A DNA stretch of 38,690 nt from Sphingobacteriia bacterium (GTDB lineage Bacteria > Bacteroidota > Bacteroidia > UBA7662), in the NCBI GenBank assembly GCA_009927485.1, contig RFMW01000108.1, positions 1 through 38,690 of the forward strand, given 5' to 3'. How positions within the stretch are numbered: position 1 is the first letter of the stretch; the number at the start of each line of letters is the position of its first letter. Positions 30,401 to 36,825 of this stretch are shown in pieces. Below the pieces are notes generated by a model that worked only from the letters and a program-made list of their open reading frames with translations, ran no database searches and was not told the origin of the DNA. Made by a program: the position numbers and the translations under genes.

Positions 30401-32054
30401 TATTCCGACCTCTGAGAATTTCGATTCTTATGTAGCCACCGGTGGAACTGCCAATACCGGAACTGCGGTTCCTCCATGTTGGTCACGTGCTAACGGTACC
30501 TCGACAAGTTCGGCTTGGAGAGTCTTCGCGCTTACTGGCTCCAATATTGGAAGCACTTCCGGTGACAATATTTTGGCCTCGTTCCCAACCGTGACAACAG
30601 CGAAGAACGATTGGGCCTTCACCACCGGTTACAACTTGGTGGGCGGAACAACCTACACGCTCCGTTTCAAAGTGCGTGCGCCAGGTAACGGTCCTAATCG
30701 TGAGCGCTTGGGTATTTACCTTGCGAATGCTCGTACTTCTACTGCGATGCTTGCAGGCCCTCGCATCTTCAATGATTCCTTGTTGCAAGCTTCAGGTTGG
30801 CAGTCCAAAACTGCTCGTTTGACTCCTACGGCCTCCGGTGTTTACTACCTTGGTATCCGTGCTTATTCCGTAGCCAATGCAGGGTATATCGGTATCGATG
30901 ATTGGTCACTAGAAGTAACGACCAGCGAAATTGCTGGTACGTTGAAATACCAAGGCGGTGCCTCGGTATTGGATAACAGCACAGTTACTTTGAGTGGGGC
31001 CGTTTCAGCATCTGCGACGACAACGGCTTCCGGTGCATTTGCCTTCACAGGTCTTGGCAATGGCGCCGTGACCCTCACTGCAAGCACCAACAAAGCTTGG
31101 GGTGGAATTACCGCCACTGACGCCTTGGCAACCACTCGTCACTACCAAGGCATTGGTTTGGTCAGCGGTTTGAATCTTGCCGCAGCAGACGTGAACCTGA
31201 GCGCCTTGGTCAATGCAACCGATGCCTTGATGATTATCAACCGTTACAACGGAACGCGTAACAATTTCCCTGCCGGCGATTGGAAATTTGAATCGAAGAA
31301 TTTCAACTTGAATCTTAGCGAAATCACCACGGATCTCTTTGGTATTGCCATCGGTGACGTCAACAATTCCTACTCTCCTGCAGCGGGTCGTCAATTCATC
31401 GGTCTGAACCTTGCTGAGGGTGGCGTTCAATCCATCAGCGATGAAAACTGGATGGACGTGCGTGTTGATCGTGCTTTGGAAATGGGTGCCTTGTCGTTGG
31501 CACTTGATATCCCAAGCGGTGTTCGTATAGAACAAGTGGTTTCCAACTTGGAGGGTGGTCGCTTTGACTACAATGTGCACAACGGTCAATTGCGCCTTAC
31601 ATGGTTTGATGTGGCCGGTGTGAAGTTGGTTGCTGGTCAGTCCTTGTTCCGTATGCGTATTGCCTCGGATCGTTCGGTCGCCGTGAGCGATTGGACCGTA
31701 GCAGAAGGTTCAGAGATTGCTGACCCATTGGCCCAAGTCATGGAAATGGTGGGTCTGCGCATGCCTTCGCTTCGTGGGCTTCAGGCTGACCTCGTGGCCA
31801 CTGTTTATCCGAACCCAACACAGGGCATGAGTTCGGTTCGTTTGAACCTGCCAGCGGCTGGTGAGTTGAAACTCCGCTTGGTGGATGTTTTGGGCAAGGT
31901 GGTGATGAGCCAGACGGTCACAAGCCAGGCCTTGAATACCGAATTGCCTGTGGATATGAGCTCTTTGGCGGCCGGCCGTTACGAGCTTCAAATTGAGCTG
32001 AATGCCGGTGGACGCAATTACCGCACCCACCTCCCAGTTCAACGCAGAGATTAA
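24480..32054 (+). CDS. Giant modular secreted protein: choice-of-anchor/MAM-like modules, G8-like region, FN3 domains, SxSICxG repeats, cohesin-like and dockerin-like modules, T9SS C-terminal sorting domain
   Basis: 2524 aa; signal peptide ending SAIVHAQ; FN3-like segments (e.g. CSAPTAPAVVANSVGSSTASISWTAPASAPANGYQLFVSTS); C-terminal VATVYPNPTQGMSSVRLNLPAAGELKLRLVDVLGKVVMSQTV resembles a type A T9SS CTD. Confidence 0.92.
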   Translation: MNTSLTLLNSIPNRLPMAIRAMLLTLALLVSGSAIVHAQPTLLVDPAGAGGFELGNSFAANGWTVSNGANNPWILGTANTTAPFAGNSAYVSTDGTTPGYTITTAASNFFWRDIVVPAGQERVNVSFNWLSGGESTWDLWQVFFVPNTVTPVGSTTHPGSGLSAIPSTLPGAVFVAGSNLQTAAVQTFTGAAYLPAGSYRLVFHWKNDGTGGATPGASFDNISVSSQAPATFTSVATGNWSNPATWGGSVPSSADNIIVAAGHTVTIDAVGQAAGNVTVGGTLTYGATPTEFQAFNLTIESSGLVNVFQSTTGKTLRVSGNLVNNGRLNTLASSTANGTLNFNGTAPQTVSGTGVWGGTVSSTTSTNEVGVIGILSITNTSTSVPRVNYTMGGTLRVRSTFTVNGAVNLNGSTWIAGNYAAMGTLTFSNNGGFINGTYGRWYTNAQTGTTITAGVDPSTAASSSLSLFPMLNSNGVPRYCWITRTSSTTTGNTAGEIRVTYTNEGTALTGNAFTDGAYNVSNYWPGTWSISTASGYVYASGTHTLTAVAPSLFAPSSSNARLMVNGGTFVGNHQAGTGTPGAQRTGLTTAQLTSTNGFVMGIGSTDLCSPSVAAINENFDSYGTGNMVPFCWDRIVVGSASQTISSTSPASGTRNIWQSSSPGNVSYVVLPQMTDMLNVSSGNYRLKFKARTATASGQLAVGYFPSTSLVASSFVLITNVPLTNITYGSETVVNIPAGIPAGSRLAIANLGVSTESHYWDDVVYEALPACFEPTSPVLASTGTSGMQFNFTAPSTAPSNGYDVYFSTSNVAPTAGTSASPGASASGTSGAITGLTPNTVYFVWIRSNCGSSGVSAWSGPIAFRTQCEVFNLPWFESFEATQGTVTCWTGNFASSGGTNGWQYLRMTPGGSAPSNQNPALPDTLAMRFPSYSITSGISYSLNSPLFNPSTQASVLSFNYAYATYATENDRLEILSSADGGANYSSLEIMNGGPTGPLNTGGVTTTSFVPTTSQWGTKRMRIPAGSNRISFKGISAFGNHIYLDNISMTPCQPISSSISASICQGQTYAFGAQSLNAAGSYSRTVTAANGCDSVINLTLNVLPTSATAQTASICQGQTFAFGQQNLIGAGTYTRTLVAANGCDSVITLTLEVRPIATGTVNASICSGSSYAFGPQSYSTAGTYTMTTTGSNGCDSVTTLNLTILALPTATVNQTVPYGGSFTVCGQVYNASGTYTKVCSGAALNGCDSIVTLNLTVQLPPAVVISNANVCQGDTVIVPVSLLRANGVGAISLAINYDAANYTFVDAVNINSNISTVLVNASVFNGVSQVRAGWYATSNPVNLNGTLFGLRFVAPNAPGSSSLSFDLLTPGNCEIADFDAIPLPDVGFTGGQISVTAELNTAISASICSGSSYTFGAQTLTAPGIYNRTLVSSTGCDSIITLNLDVLSHSSASISASICQGSTFAFGSQNVSVAGTYTRTIPASNGCDSVITLNLEVRPLLNSTSSASICQGSTYTWGGTSYTVAGTYTQTAVGSNGCDSTATLVLTTRPVATSIVTQSVPFGGSITVCGQVYNTSGTFTKVCAGAAVNGCDSVVTINLTVLPQCVSPSALVVSSITTSGASFAWTAGSTETAWEISIQTTTGTPTGNGTSITTNPYVATGLASNTLYRVYLRSVCSPADKSLWIGPISFRTLCNVFTLPLFESFETAQGTSSCWSGNFAAGSTPGWQLVRLTAGSAPSNQTPALPDTLAMRIPFYAIESGSFSLNTPAFTPNPIGAVLTFNYAYAAYSAVEIDKLEIMASTDGGATYTSLEIMNGGPSGPLNTGGTTTASFVPTSAQWGLKTVNLPANTNRVSFKGISEYGNNLYLDNIRVANPPPCSAPTAPAVVANSVGSSTASISWTAPASAPANGYQLFVSTSTTAPDAASVPTRSSSASPAALTGLAPLTTYNVWVRSSCAIGTSSWVGPVSFTTTCLESNIPTSENFDSYVATGGTANTGTAVPPCWSRANGTSTSSAWRVFALTGSNIGSTSGDNILASFPTVTTAKNDWAFTTGYNLVGGTTYTLRFKVRAPGNGPNRERLGIYLANARTSTAMLAGPRIFNDSLLQASGWQSKTARLTPTASGVYYLGIRAYSVANAGYIGIDDWSLEVTTSEIAGTLKYQGGASVLDNSTVTLSGAVSASATTTASGAFAFTGLGNGAVTLTASTNKAWGGITATDALATTRHYQGIGLVSGLNLAAADVNLSALVNATDALMIINRYNGTRNNFPAGDWKFESKNFNLNLSEITTDLFGIAIGDVNNSYSPAAGRQFIGLNLAEGGVQSISDENWMDVRVDRALEMGALSLALDIPSGVRIEQVVSNLEGGRFDYNVHNGQLRLTWFDVAGVKLVAGQSLFRMRIASDRSVAVSDWTVAEGSEIADPLAQVMEMVGLRMPSLRGLQADLVATVYPNPTQGMSSVRLNLPAAGELKLRLVDVLGKVVMSQTVTSQALNTELPVDMSSLAAGRYELQIELNAGGRNYRTHLPVQRRD
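27642..28250 (+). repeat. Protein-coding tandem repeat array A: three SxSICxG...NGCDSVxTLxLxV units plus one variant VCGQVYNxSGTxTKVC unit
   Basis: Units: SISASICQGQTYAFGAQSL...; QTASICQGQTFAFGQQNL...; VNASICSGSSYAFGPQSY...; variant VNQTVPYGGSFTVCGQVYNASGTYTKVCSGAALNGCDSIVTLNLTV. Confidence 0.9.
28251..28664 (+). other. Cohesin-like module within the giant protein
   Basis: PAVVISNANVCQGDTVIVPVSLLRANGVGAISLAINYDAANYTFVDAVN...SQVRAGWYATSNPVNLNGTLFGLRFVAPNAPGSSSLSFDLLTPGNCEIADFDAIPLPDVGFTGGQISV resembles Bacteroidota cohesin-like domains. Confidence 0.75.
28668..29280 (+). repeat. Protein-coding tandem repeat array B, same order as array A (three SxSICxG units plus one variant unit)
   Basis: Units: AISASICSGSSYTFGAQTL...; SISASICQGSTFAFGSQNV...; TSSASICQGSTYTWGGTSY...; variant VTQSVPFGGSITVCGQVYNTSGTFTKVCAGAAVNGCDSVVTINLTV. 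Confidence 0.9.
31086..31386 (+). other. Dockerin-like module within the giant protein
   Basis: KAWGGITATDALATTRHYQGIGLVSGLNLAAADVNLSALVNATDALMIINRYNG...FPAGDWKFES...GIAIGDVNNSYSPAA resembles the Bacteroidota dockerin-like pattern; one loop (DVNLSALVNATD) keeps several Ca-binding positions, the other is degenerate. Confidence 0.75.
31791..32054 (+). other. T9SS type A C-terminal sorting domain
   Basis: LVATVYPNPTQGMSSVRLNLPAAGELKLRLVDVLGKVVMSQTVTSQALNTELPVDMSSLAAGRYELQIELNAGGRNYRTHLPVQRRD. Confidence 0.88.
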
Positions 32055-32094
32055 TCTGCTGAACCGCGAGCATTAGGGTTTTGTCTGAATGTTA

Positions 32095-32124
32095 CACAAA
32101 GCCACCCGAAAGGGTGGCTTTGTG
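32095..32124. terminator. Hairpin downstream of the giant gene, probable terminator
   Basis: Perfect 13-bp stem CACAAAGCCACCC-GAAA-GGGTGGCTTTGTG with GNRA-type tetraloop; only a short T-run inside the stem. Confidence 0.75.
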
Positions 32125-32147
32125 CGTTTATGGTTATAACTTTGGGT

Positions 32148-32285
32148 ATGCGGAAAATTTGGTTTGCTTTGCTAGCACTAGGTTTGCTAGGGGCATCCTG
32201 CCACCGAAAATGCCCAGCCTACGCTCAACAGGATGGAATTAACCACGGTAAGGCAGTCGTTGCTGCACAAGGTTCCAAGGCTTAG
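32148..32285 (+). CDS. Small putative lipoprotein (45 aa), absent from the supplied ORF track
   Basis: ATG 32148 reads MRKIWFALLALGLLGASCHRKCPAYAQQDGINHGKAVVAAQGSKA*: basic N-terminus, hydrophobic core, lipobox-like GASC. Confidence 0.65.
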   Translation: MRKIWFALLALGLLGASCHRKCPAYAQQDGINHGKAVVAAQGSKA

Positions 32286-33093
32286 ACACCTTTTGATTAG
32301 AAGGTTAGGGCTTGGGTTCTTGGGTGCTTTATGGTGCCTCGGACTCACCGGTATTGTTAAAGGCCAGAGTACCGAATATTACGGGAATTTTGATTGGGAA
32401 CAGCGCAATGCGGGTTCTTTGCCCACCTTCTACACGGCTTACAGCCTGGGTGGTGGTTTGCATACCGCAGGCTGGTGGTTAGGCGGCAAAAGCATTCAAA
32501 ACAGAACTTTTGCGACAGAATCTCATTGGGAAGCCACGTTGTTCCGTTGGAAACACCCCCGGGCTTTCAAAACCCAGGTGAATCCGGAGGATCAAAACTC
32601 CACCTATACCCCGGGATTACTGCACGAGACCTTCACTTTGAATCTTGGTTGGGGCACATCGTACCTGTGGATGGAGAAGGGCATGAACCATGGCGTTGAA
32701 TTAAGAGGAACATGGTCCGGTGGCCTGGCTATGGGGATGCTCAAACCGGTGTATTTGCAAATTATTTATCCCAACGAGGATCCTAACACTTCCAAGGATC
32801 AGCCTTTCATAGAGAAGGCTGAGGCGTATGATCCCGAAAAGCATAACACATCCAATATTGCCAAGGCCTCTCCTTGGTTCAAAGGTGTGGGTGATTTGCG
32901 GATCATACCGGGAATATATGTCAAAGGTGGATTATCCGCCGAATGGGGTAAGCAAAGCCGTTCACCGCAATGGGTCGAATTGGGTGTCATGGCGGGGGTG
33001 TTCCCCAAGCCATTGCCAACGATGGCGTGGGTGGAGAACAAGCCCTATTTGCTGAGTCTTTATCTGGCCTATCAATTCGGTCGTCGAAAATAA
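32233..33093 (+). CDS. Putative outer-membrane protein of unknown function
   Basis: 286 aa; signal segment GLGFLGALWCLGLTGIVKGQ, beta-barrel-like pattern, C-terminal YLLSLYLAYQFGRRK. Start uncertain (TTG 32293 is an alternative). Confidence 0.7.
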   Translation: MELTTVRQSLLHKVPRLRHLLIRRLGLGFLGALWCLGLTGIVKGQSTEYYGNFDWEQRNAGSLPTFYTAYSLGGGLHTAGWWLGGKSIQNRTFATESHWEATLFRWKHPRAFKTQVNPEDQNSTYTPGLLHETFTLNLGWGTSYLWMEKGMNHGVELRGTWSGGLAMGMLKPVYLQIIYPNEDPNTSKDQPFIEKAEAYDPEKHNTSNIAKASPWFKGVGDLRIIPGIYVKGGLSAEWGKQSRSPQWVELGVMAGVFPKPLPTMAWVENKPYLLSLYLAYQFGRRK

Positions 33094-33162
33094 TTAAGGG
33101 CCGATCAGGCGCTCCATGATTGACTTCGGGGTTGGTGGATCGGCTGTACTTTTGTGAGCAAT

Positions 33163-34086
33163 ATGCAGGATCATTCATCCACGATTATCGACTCATCCAG
33201 GGCCATCGCAACCCCGGAGAGACCGCGCAAGCCTTCCTGGTTGAGGGTCAAATTGCCTACCGGGCCGGAGTATCGCAAGGTGAGGGGTTTGGTGGATCAG
33301 TACCAATTGCACACCATCTGCGAGAGCGGGAATTGTCCGAATATGGGGGAATGTTGGGGTGCAGGCACGGCAACCTTTATGATTTTGGGGAACGTATGCA
33401 CGAGGGCCTGTTCTTTTTGTGCTGTAGCAACAGGACGGCCCGGGTTTCTGGATCTGGAGGAGCCTTATCGGGTGGCGGAAGCCATACGAAAAATGGAGGT
33501 ACAGCATGCGGTCATCACTTCGGTGAACCGGGATGAATTGCCGGATCGAGGAGCGGGGGTCTGGGCGGCCACGGTGCGGGAAATCCGCAGGCAATCGCCG
33601 AAGACCACCATGGAGACCCTGATTCCGGATGTCAAGGGAAATTGGGAAGCTTTGGACACCATTTTGGCTCAGCGCCCGGAGGTGGTATCGCATAATATGG
33701 AGACGGTGGCCCGCCTCTACCGGCAGGTCAGGCCACAGGCCCGCTACGAACGCAGTTTGGAACAATTGGCCCGCATCAAAGCTGCGGGCCTGCGTACCAA
33801 GACAGGTTTCATGGTGGGCCTGGGGGAGACCCCCGACGAGGTACGCCAGACTCTGGCTGATTTAATGCAATGCGGGGTTGATGTGGTGACCATTGGTCAG
33901 TACCTGCAACCCACCCAAATGCATTTGCCCGTTCACGAATTTGTAACACCGGAACGTTTTCAGGAGTATGCGGAATGGGGTTTGGGCATGGGTTTGGATT
34001 GGGTGGAATCGGGACCTTTGGTTCGTTCATCCTACCATGCTGAGCGGCATATTCATCGCAGAAATGGAGGGCAAAACCATGAGTAG
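33163..34086 (+). CDS. lipA: Lipoyl synthase
   Basis: [13 protein letters not shown] cluster, radical [42 protein letters not shown] 33163 or GTG 33154 start. Confidence 0.96.
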   Translation: MQDHSSTIIDSSRAIATPERPRKPSWLRVKLPTGPEYRKVRGLVDQYQLHTICESGNCPNMGECWGAGTATFMILGNVCTRACSFCAVATGRPGFLDLEEPYRVAEAIRKMEVQHAVITSVNRDELPDRGAGVWAATVREIRRQSPKTTMETLIPDVKGNWEALDTILAQRPEVVSHNMETVARLYRQVRPQARYERSLEQLARIKAAGLRTKTGFMVGLGETPDEVRQTLADLMQCGVDVVTIGQYLQPTQMHLPVHEFVTPERFQEYAEWGLGMGLDWVESGPLVRSSYHAERHIHRRNGGQNHE

Positions 34087-34387
34087 TGACCGAATTCAAC
34101 GCTCGACCCATCTTGGTTTAAAAGATTGGATTCAAGCGTGGGCAGGGCATTTTGGGCATCAAAAGCCATTGCAGCAAGAGCTTATCCGCATCGCCTGGGA
34201 GCAATGTGCAGGCCCTTTGATGGCCTCACAAACAACTGCCCTGAAATGGGATGGGGGTCATGTGGTGTACGTGCGCTTGGCTTCTTCGGCCGCAGCACAG
34301 GAATTGCGGTTGCGGCAGCAGGAATGGCTCAAGGCCATGGCCCTCGCCTTGAAGGAAATTCAGATCAACGAAATCAGAACATTTTAA
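34079..34387 (+). CDS. DUF721 (DciA-like) domain protein
   Basis: 102 aa from ATG 34079, overlapping the lipA stop; [50 protein letters not shown] fits DUF721. Confidence 0.82.
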   Translation: MSSDRIQRSTHLGLKDWIQAWAGHFGHQKPLQQELIRIAWEQCAGPLMASQTTALKWDGGHVVYVRLASSAAAQELRLRQQEWLKAMALALKEIQINEIRTF

Positions 34388-34396
34388 TTATTCATT

Positions 34397-35014
34397 ATGA
34401 CAGCAGCTGGGAGCACATTGGTTTTGGTGAGGCATGGGCAGTCAAAGTGGAATTTGGAAAATCGATTCACCGGATGGGTGGATGTGGATTTGACAGCCAA
34501 AGGCGAAGACGAGGCGCGCTCGGCGGGTCAACGTTTGACGGGCTTGCGTTTTGACCAGGCCTTCTGTTCGGTCTTGACCAGGGCCAAGCGGACCTTGGAC
34601 TATATTCTAGCCGAAACAGGCCAAATCGATTGCTCCATCACCTGCGATGCGGCCTTGAACGAAAGAATGTACGGGGATTTGCAAGGTCTGAACAAGGACG
34701 AAACGGTGGCACGTTTTGGCGCGGAGCAGGTCCACCAATGGAGACGCAGCTACGATATTCCTCCTCCGGGTGGCGAAAGCCTCAAGGACACCGCGGATCG
34801 GGTGATCCCCTACTACGAGGCCCGCATTGCTCCGTTGTTACGAAGCGGTCAAAATATCCTGGTGGTTGCCCATGGCAATTCCTTGAGGGCCTTGGTCATG
34901 GCTTTGGAGGGGCTAAGTCCGGAACAAATCCTGCAATTTGAACTCCCCACCGCCACGCCGAGGGTTTATCGTTTGGATGAAAATCTCCGCGTCTTGTCCG
35001 CGGAAATGATTTGA
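34397..35014 (+). CDS. gpmA: 2,3-bisphosphoglycerate-dependent phosphoglycerate mutase
   Basis: 205 aa; [63 protein letters not shown]. Confidence 0.93.
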   Translation: MTAAGSTLVLVRHGQSKWNLENRFTGWVDVDLTAKGEDEARSAGQRLTGLRFDQAFCSVLTRAKRTLDYILAETGQIDCSITCDAALNERMYGDLQGLNKDETVARFGAEQVHQWRRSYDIPPPGGESLKDTADRVIPYYEARIAPLLRSGQNILVVAHGNSLRALVMALEGLSPEQILQFELPTATPRVYRLDENLRVLSAEMI

Positions 35015-35091
35015 TGCATTCGATAAGATTGATTTGATTCATCGGACAAAAATGATTTGAGCCACACCCCAAAGGGCGTTAAATTGCAGGC

Positions 35092-36060
35092 ATGAAATTG
35101 AATTACGCATCGGACCGCGAAGCGGTGGACGGATTGAGCGCTTTGTACCGTGAATTTTCTACGGAGGCCGCCAAAGTCGTTGTCGGTCAAAGCCAAGCCG
35201 TGCAGTCGGTATGGATGGCCTTGTTGGCCAACGGGCATTGTTTCTTGGTTGGGGTTCCGGGTCTTGCAAAGACCACCTTGGTGCAAACGATCAGTTCTGT
35301 TTTGGATTTGAGCTTTAACCGAATTCAATTTACCCCGGATTTGATGCCTGGAGATATCACCGGTTCTGAGATTTTGGACCAAAACCGGGCTTTCAAATTT
35401 ATCCCCGGTCCGTTGTTTGCCAACATGGTCTTGGCGGATGAGATTAACCGCACCCCGCCCAAAACCCAGTCAGCCTTGTTGGAGGCCATGCAAGAGCGGC
35501 AACTCACCGTAGGAGGGCAAACGCATCGTCTTCCCTCGCCGTTCTTTGTTTTGGCAACCCAGAATCCCATCGAGCAAGAGGGTACCTACCCTTTGCCGGA
35601 GGCTCAACTGGACCGCTTCATGTTTCAGATTCGCATGCAGTACCCGAGCCTTTCCGAAGAAATCCAGGTAGTTCGCCAAACCACCTCCTCCATCCCTGCG
35701 TTACCCAATAAGGTCATGGACGGGGAGACTTTGTTGTTTTTTCAGCAATTAATTCGTCGAATGCCCGTTACAGACCATGTGCTGGAATATGCAGTCCAAT
35801 TAGCCGCCTCGACCCGTCCCGGTTCGGAACAAGCCCGTGATTTCACCAAGGACTTGGTGCAATGGGGAGCGGGCCCCCGTGCGTCTCAATACTTGGTGCT
35901 GGGTGCCAAATGCCATGCAGCAACCCATGGGAAGTACAGCCCGGACATCGAAGACGTGAAGGCTGTCGCCCACGAAGTTCTCGCGCATCGCATGGTTTTG
36001 AATTACAAAGCAGAAGCCCAGGGCCTCCAAGCCGATGACCTTATCACGCGTCTGCTTTAA
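35092..36060 (+). CDS. MoxR-family AAA+ ATPase
   Basis: 322 aa; VGVPGLAKTTLVQT (Walker A), MPGDITGSEIL, LADEINRTPPKTQSALLEAMQE, LATQNPIEQEGTYPLPEAQLDRF. Confidence 0.95.
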   Translation: MKLNYASDREAVDGLSALYREFSTEAAKVVVGQSQAVQSVWMALLANGHCFLVGVPGLAKTTLVQTISSVLDLSFNRIQFTPDLMPGDITGSEILDQNRAFKFIPGPLFANMVLADEINRTPPKTQSALLEAMQERQLTVGGQTHRLPSPFFVLATQNPIEQEGTYPLPEAQLDRFMFQIRMQYPSLSEEIQVVRQTTSSIPALPNKVMDGETLLFFQQLIRRMPVTDHVLEYAVQLAASTRPGSEQARDFTKDLVQWGAGPRASQYLVLGAKCHAATHGKYSPDIEDVKAVAHEVLAHRMVLNYKAEAQGLQADDLITRLL

Positions 36061-36096
36061 GCAGCTACATCGGTGGCTCGATCGACAACTTTGATT

Positions 36097-36113
36097 TTGG
36101 CACGAAATTTGAT
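36097..36113 (+). promoter_or_regulatory. Candidate sigma-54-like promoter (imperfect -12 element)
   Basis: TTGGCACGAAATTTGAT: matches YTGGCACGrNNNTTGCW except A for C in the -12 GC; 39 nt upstream of the zinc metallopeptidase ATG. Confidence 0.4.
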
Positions 36114-36152
36114 GCATTTAACCCAAAACCTCTAAATCTTTATCTATGTATC

Positions 36153-36821
36153 ATGGTTCTTATGCTGGGTATCATGCTCGCCAGTTGGCTGGTTGGTGCT
36201 CGTTTCAAAAATCGTTTCAAACGCTATGCGGCGACGCCTCTTTATTCCGGATTGACCGGTGAAGAAGTTGCAAGGCGGATGTTATCCGAACATAACATTA
36301 GCAATGTTCAGGTGATTTCCACCGAGGGCCAATTGACAGACCACTACGATCCCAGCAAGCGGACAGTCAACCTTAGCCATGAAGTCTTTTACGGTCGTTC
36401 GGTAGCGGCTGCTGCTGTAGCGGCCCACGAGGTTGGTCATGCGGTCCAACACGCCACTGCCTATTCATGGTTGCAATTCCGATCCGCCATGGTGCCGGCC
36501 TTGAGCGTGACCAGTCGTTTCATGCCTTGGATACTCTTGATCGGTGTCCTTACCCTGCAGATTTTTCCTCAACTTTTGTTGTTAGGGATAATCCTTTTTG
36601 CGGGCACTACCCTTTTCACTTTCGTGACCTTGCCGGTTGAATTTGACGCTTCGCGTCGCGCTCTTGTTTGGCTGGATCGCAGCAACATTACCCACAGCCA
36701 ACAGCATACCATGGCCAAAGATGCCCTTCATTGGGCGGCGATGACTTACGTGATTGCAGCGCTTACGTCCTTGGCGACGCTTCTGTATTATGTGTCTATT
36801 TTCATGAACCGCAGGGACTAA
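36153..36821 (+). CDS. Membrane zinc metallopeptidase (YugP-like)
   Basis: 222 aa; LTDHYDPSKRTVNLSHEVFYGRSVAAAAVAAHEVGHAVQHA (HEVGH) and LPVEFDASRRAL; several transmembrane segments. Confidence 0.92.
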   Translation: MVLMLGIMLASWLVGARFKNRFKRYAATPLYSGLTGEEVARRMLSEHNISNVQVISTEGQLTDHYDPSKRTVNLSHEVFYGRSVAAAAVAAHEVGHAVQHATAYSWLQFRSAMVPALSVTSRFMPWILLIGVLTLQIFPQLLLLGIILFAGTTLFTFVTLPVEFDASRRALVWLDRSNITHSQQHTMAKDALHWAAMTYVIAALTSLATLLYYVSIFMNRRD

Positions 36822-36825
36822 GCGC

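Noticed and set aside
35071-35091. AAAGGGCGTTAAATTGCA as a further sigma-54 site upstream of moxR
   Set aside because: GG/GC spacing fits but the -24 element is poor, and the predicted start would fall inside the ORF.
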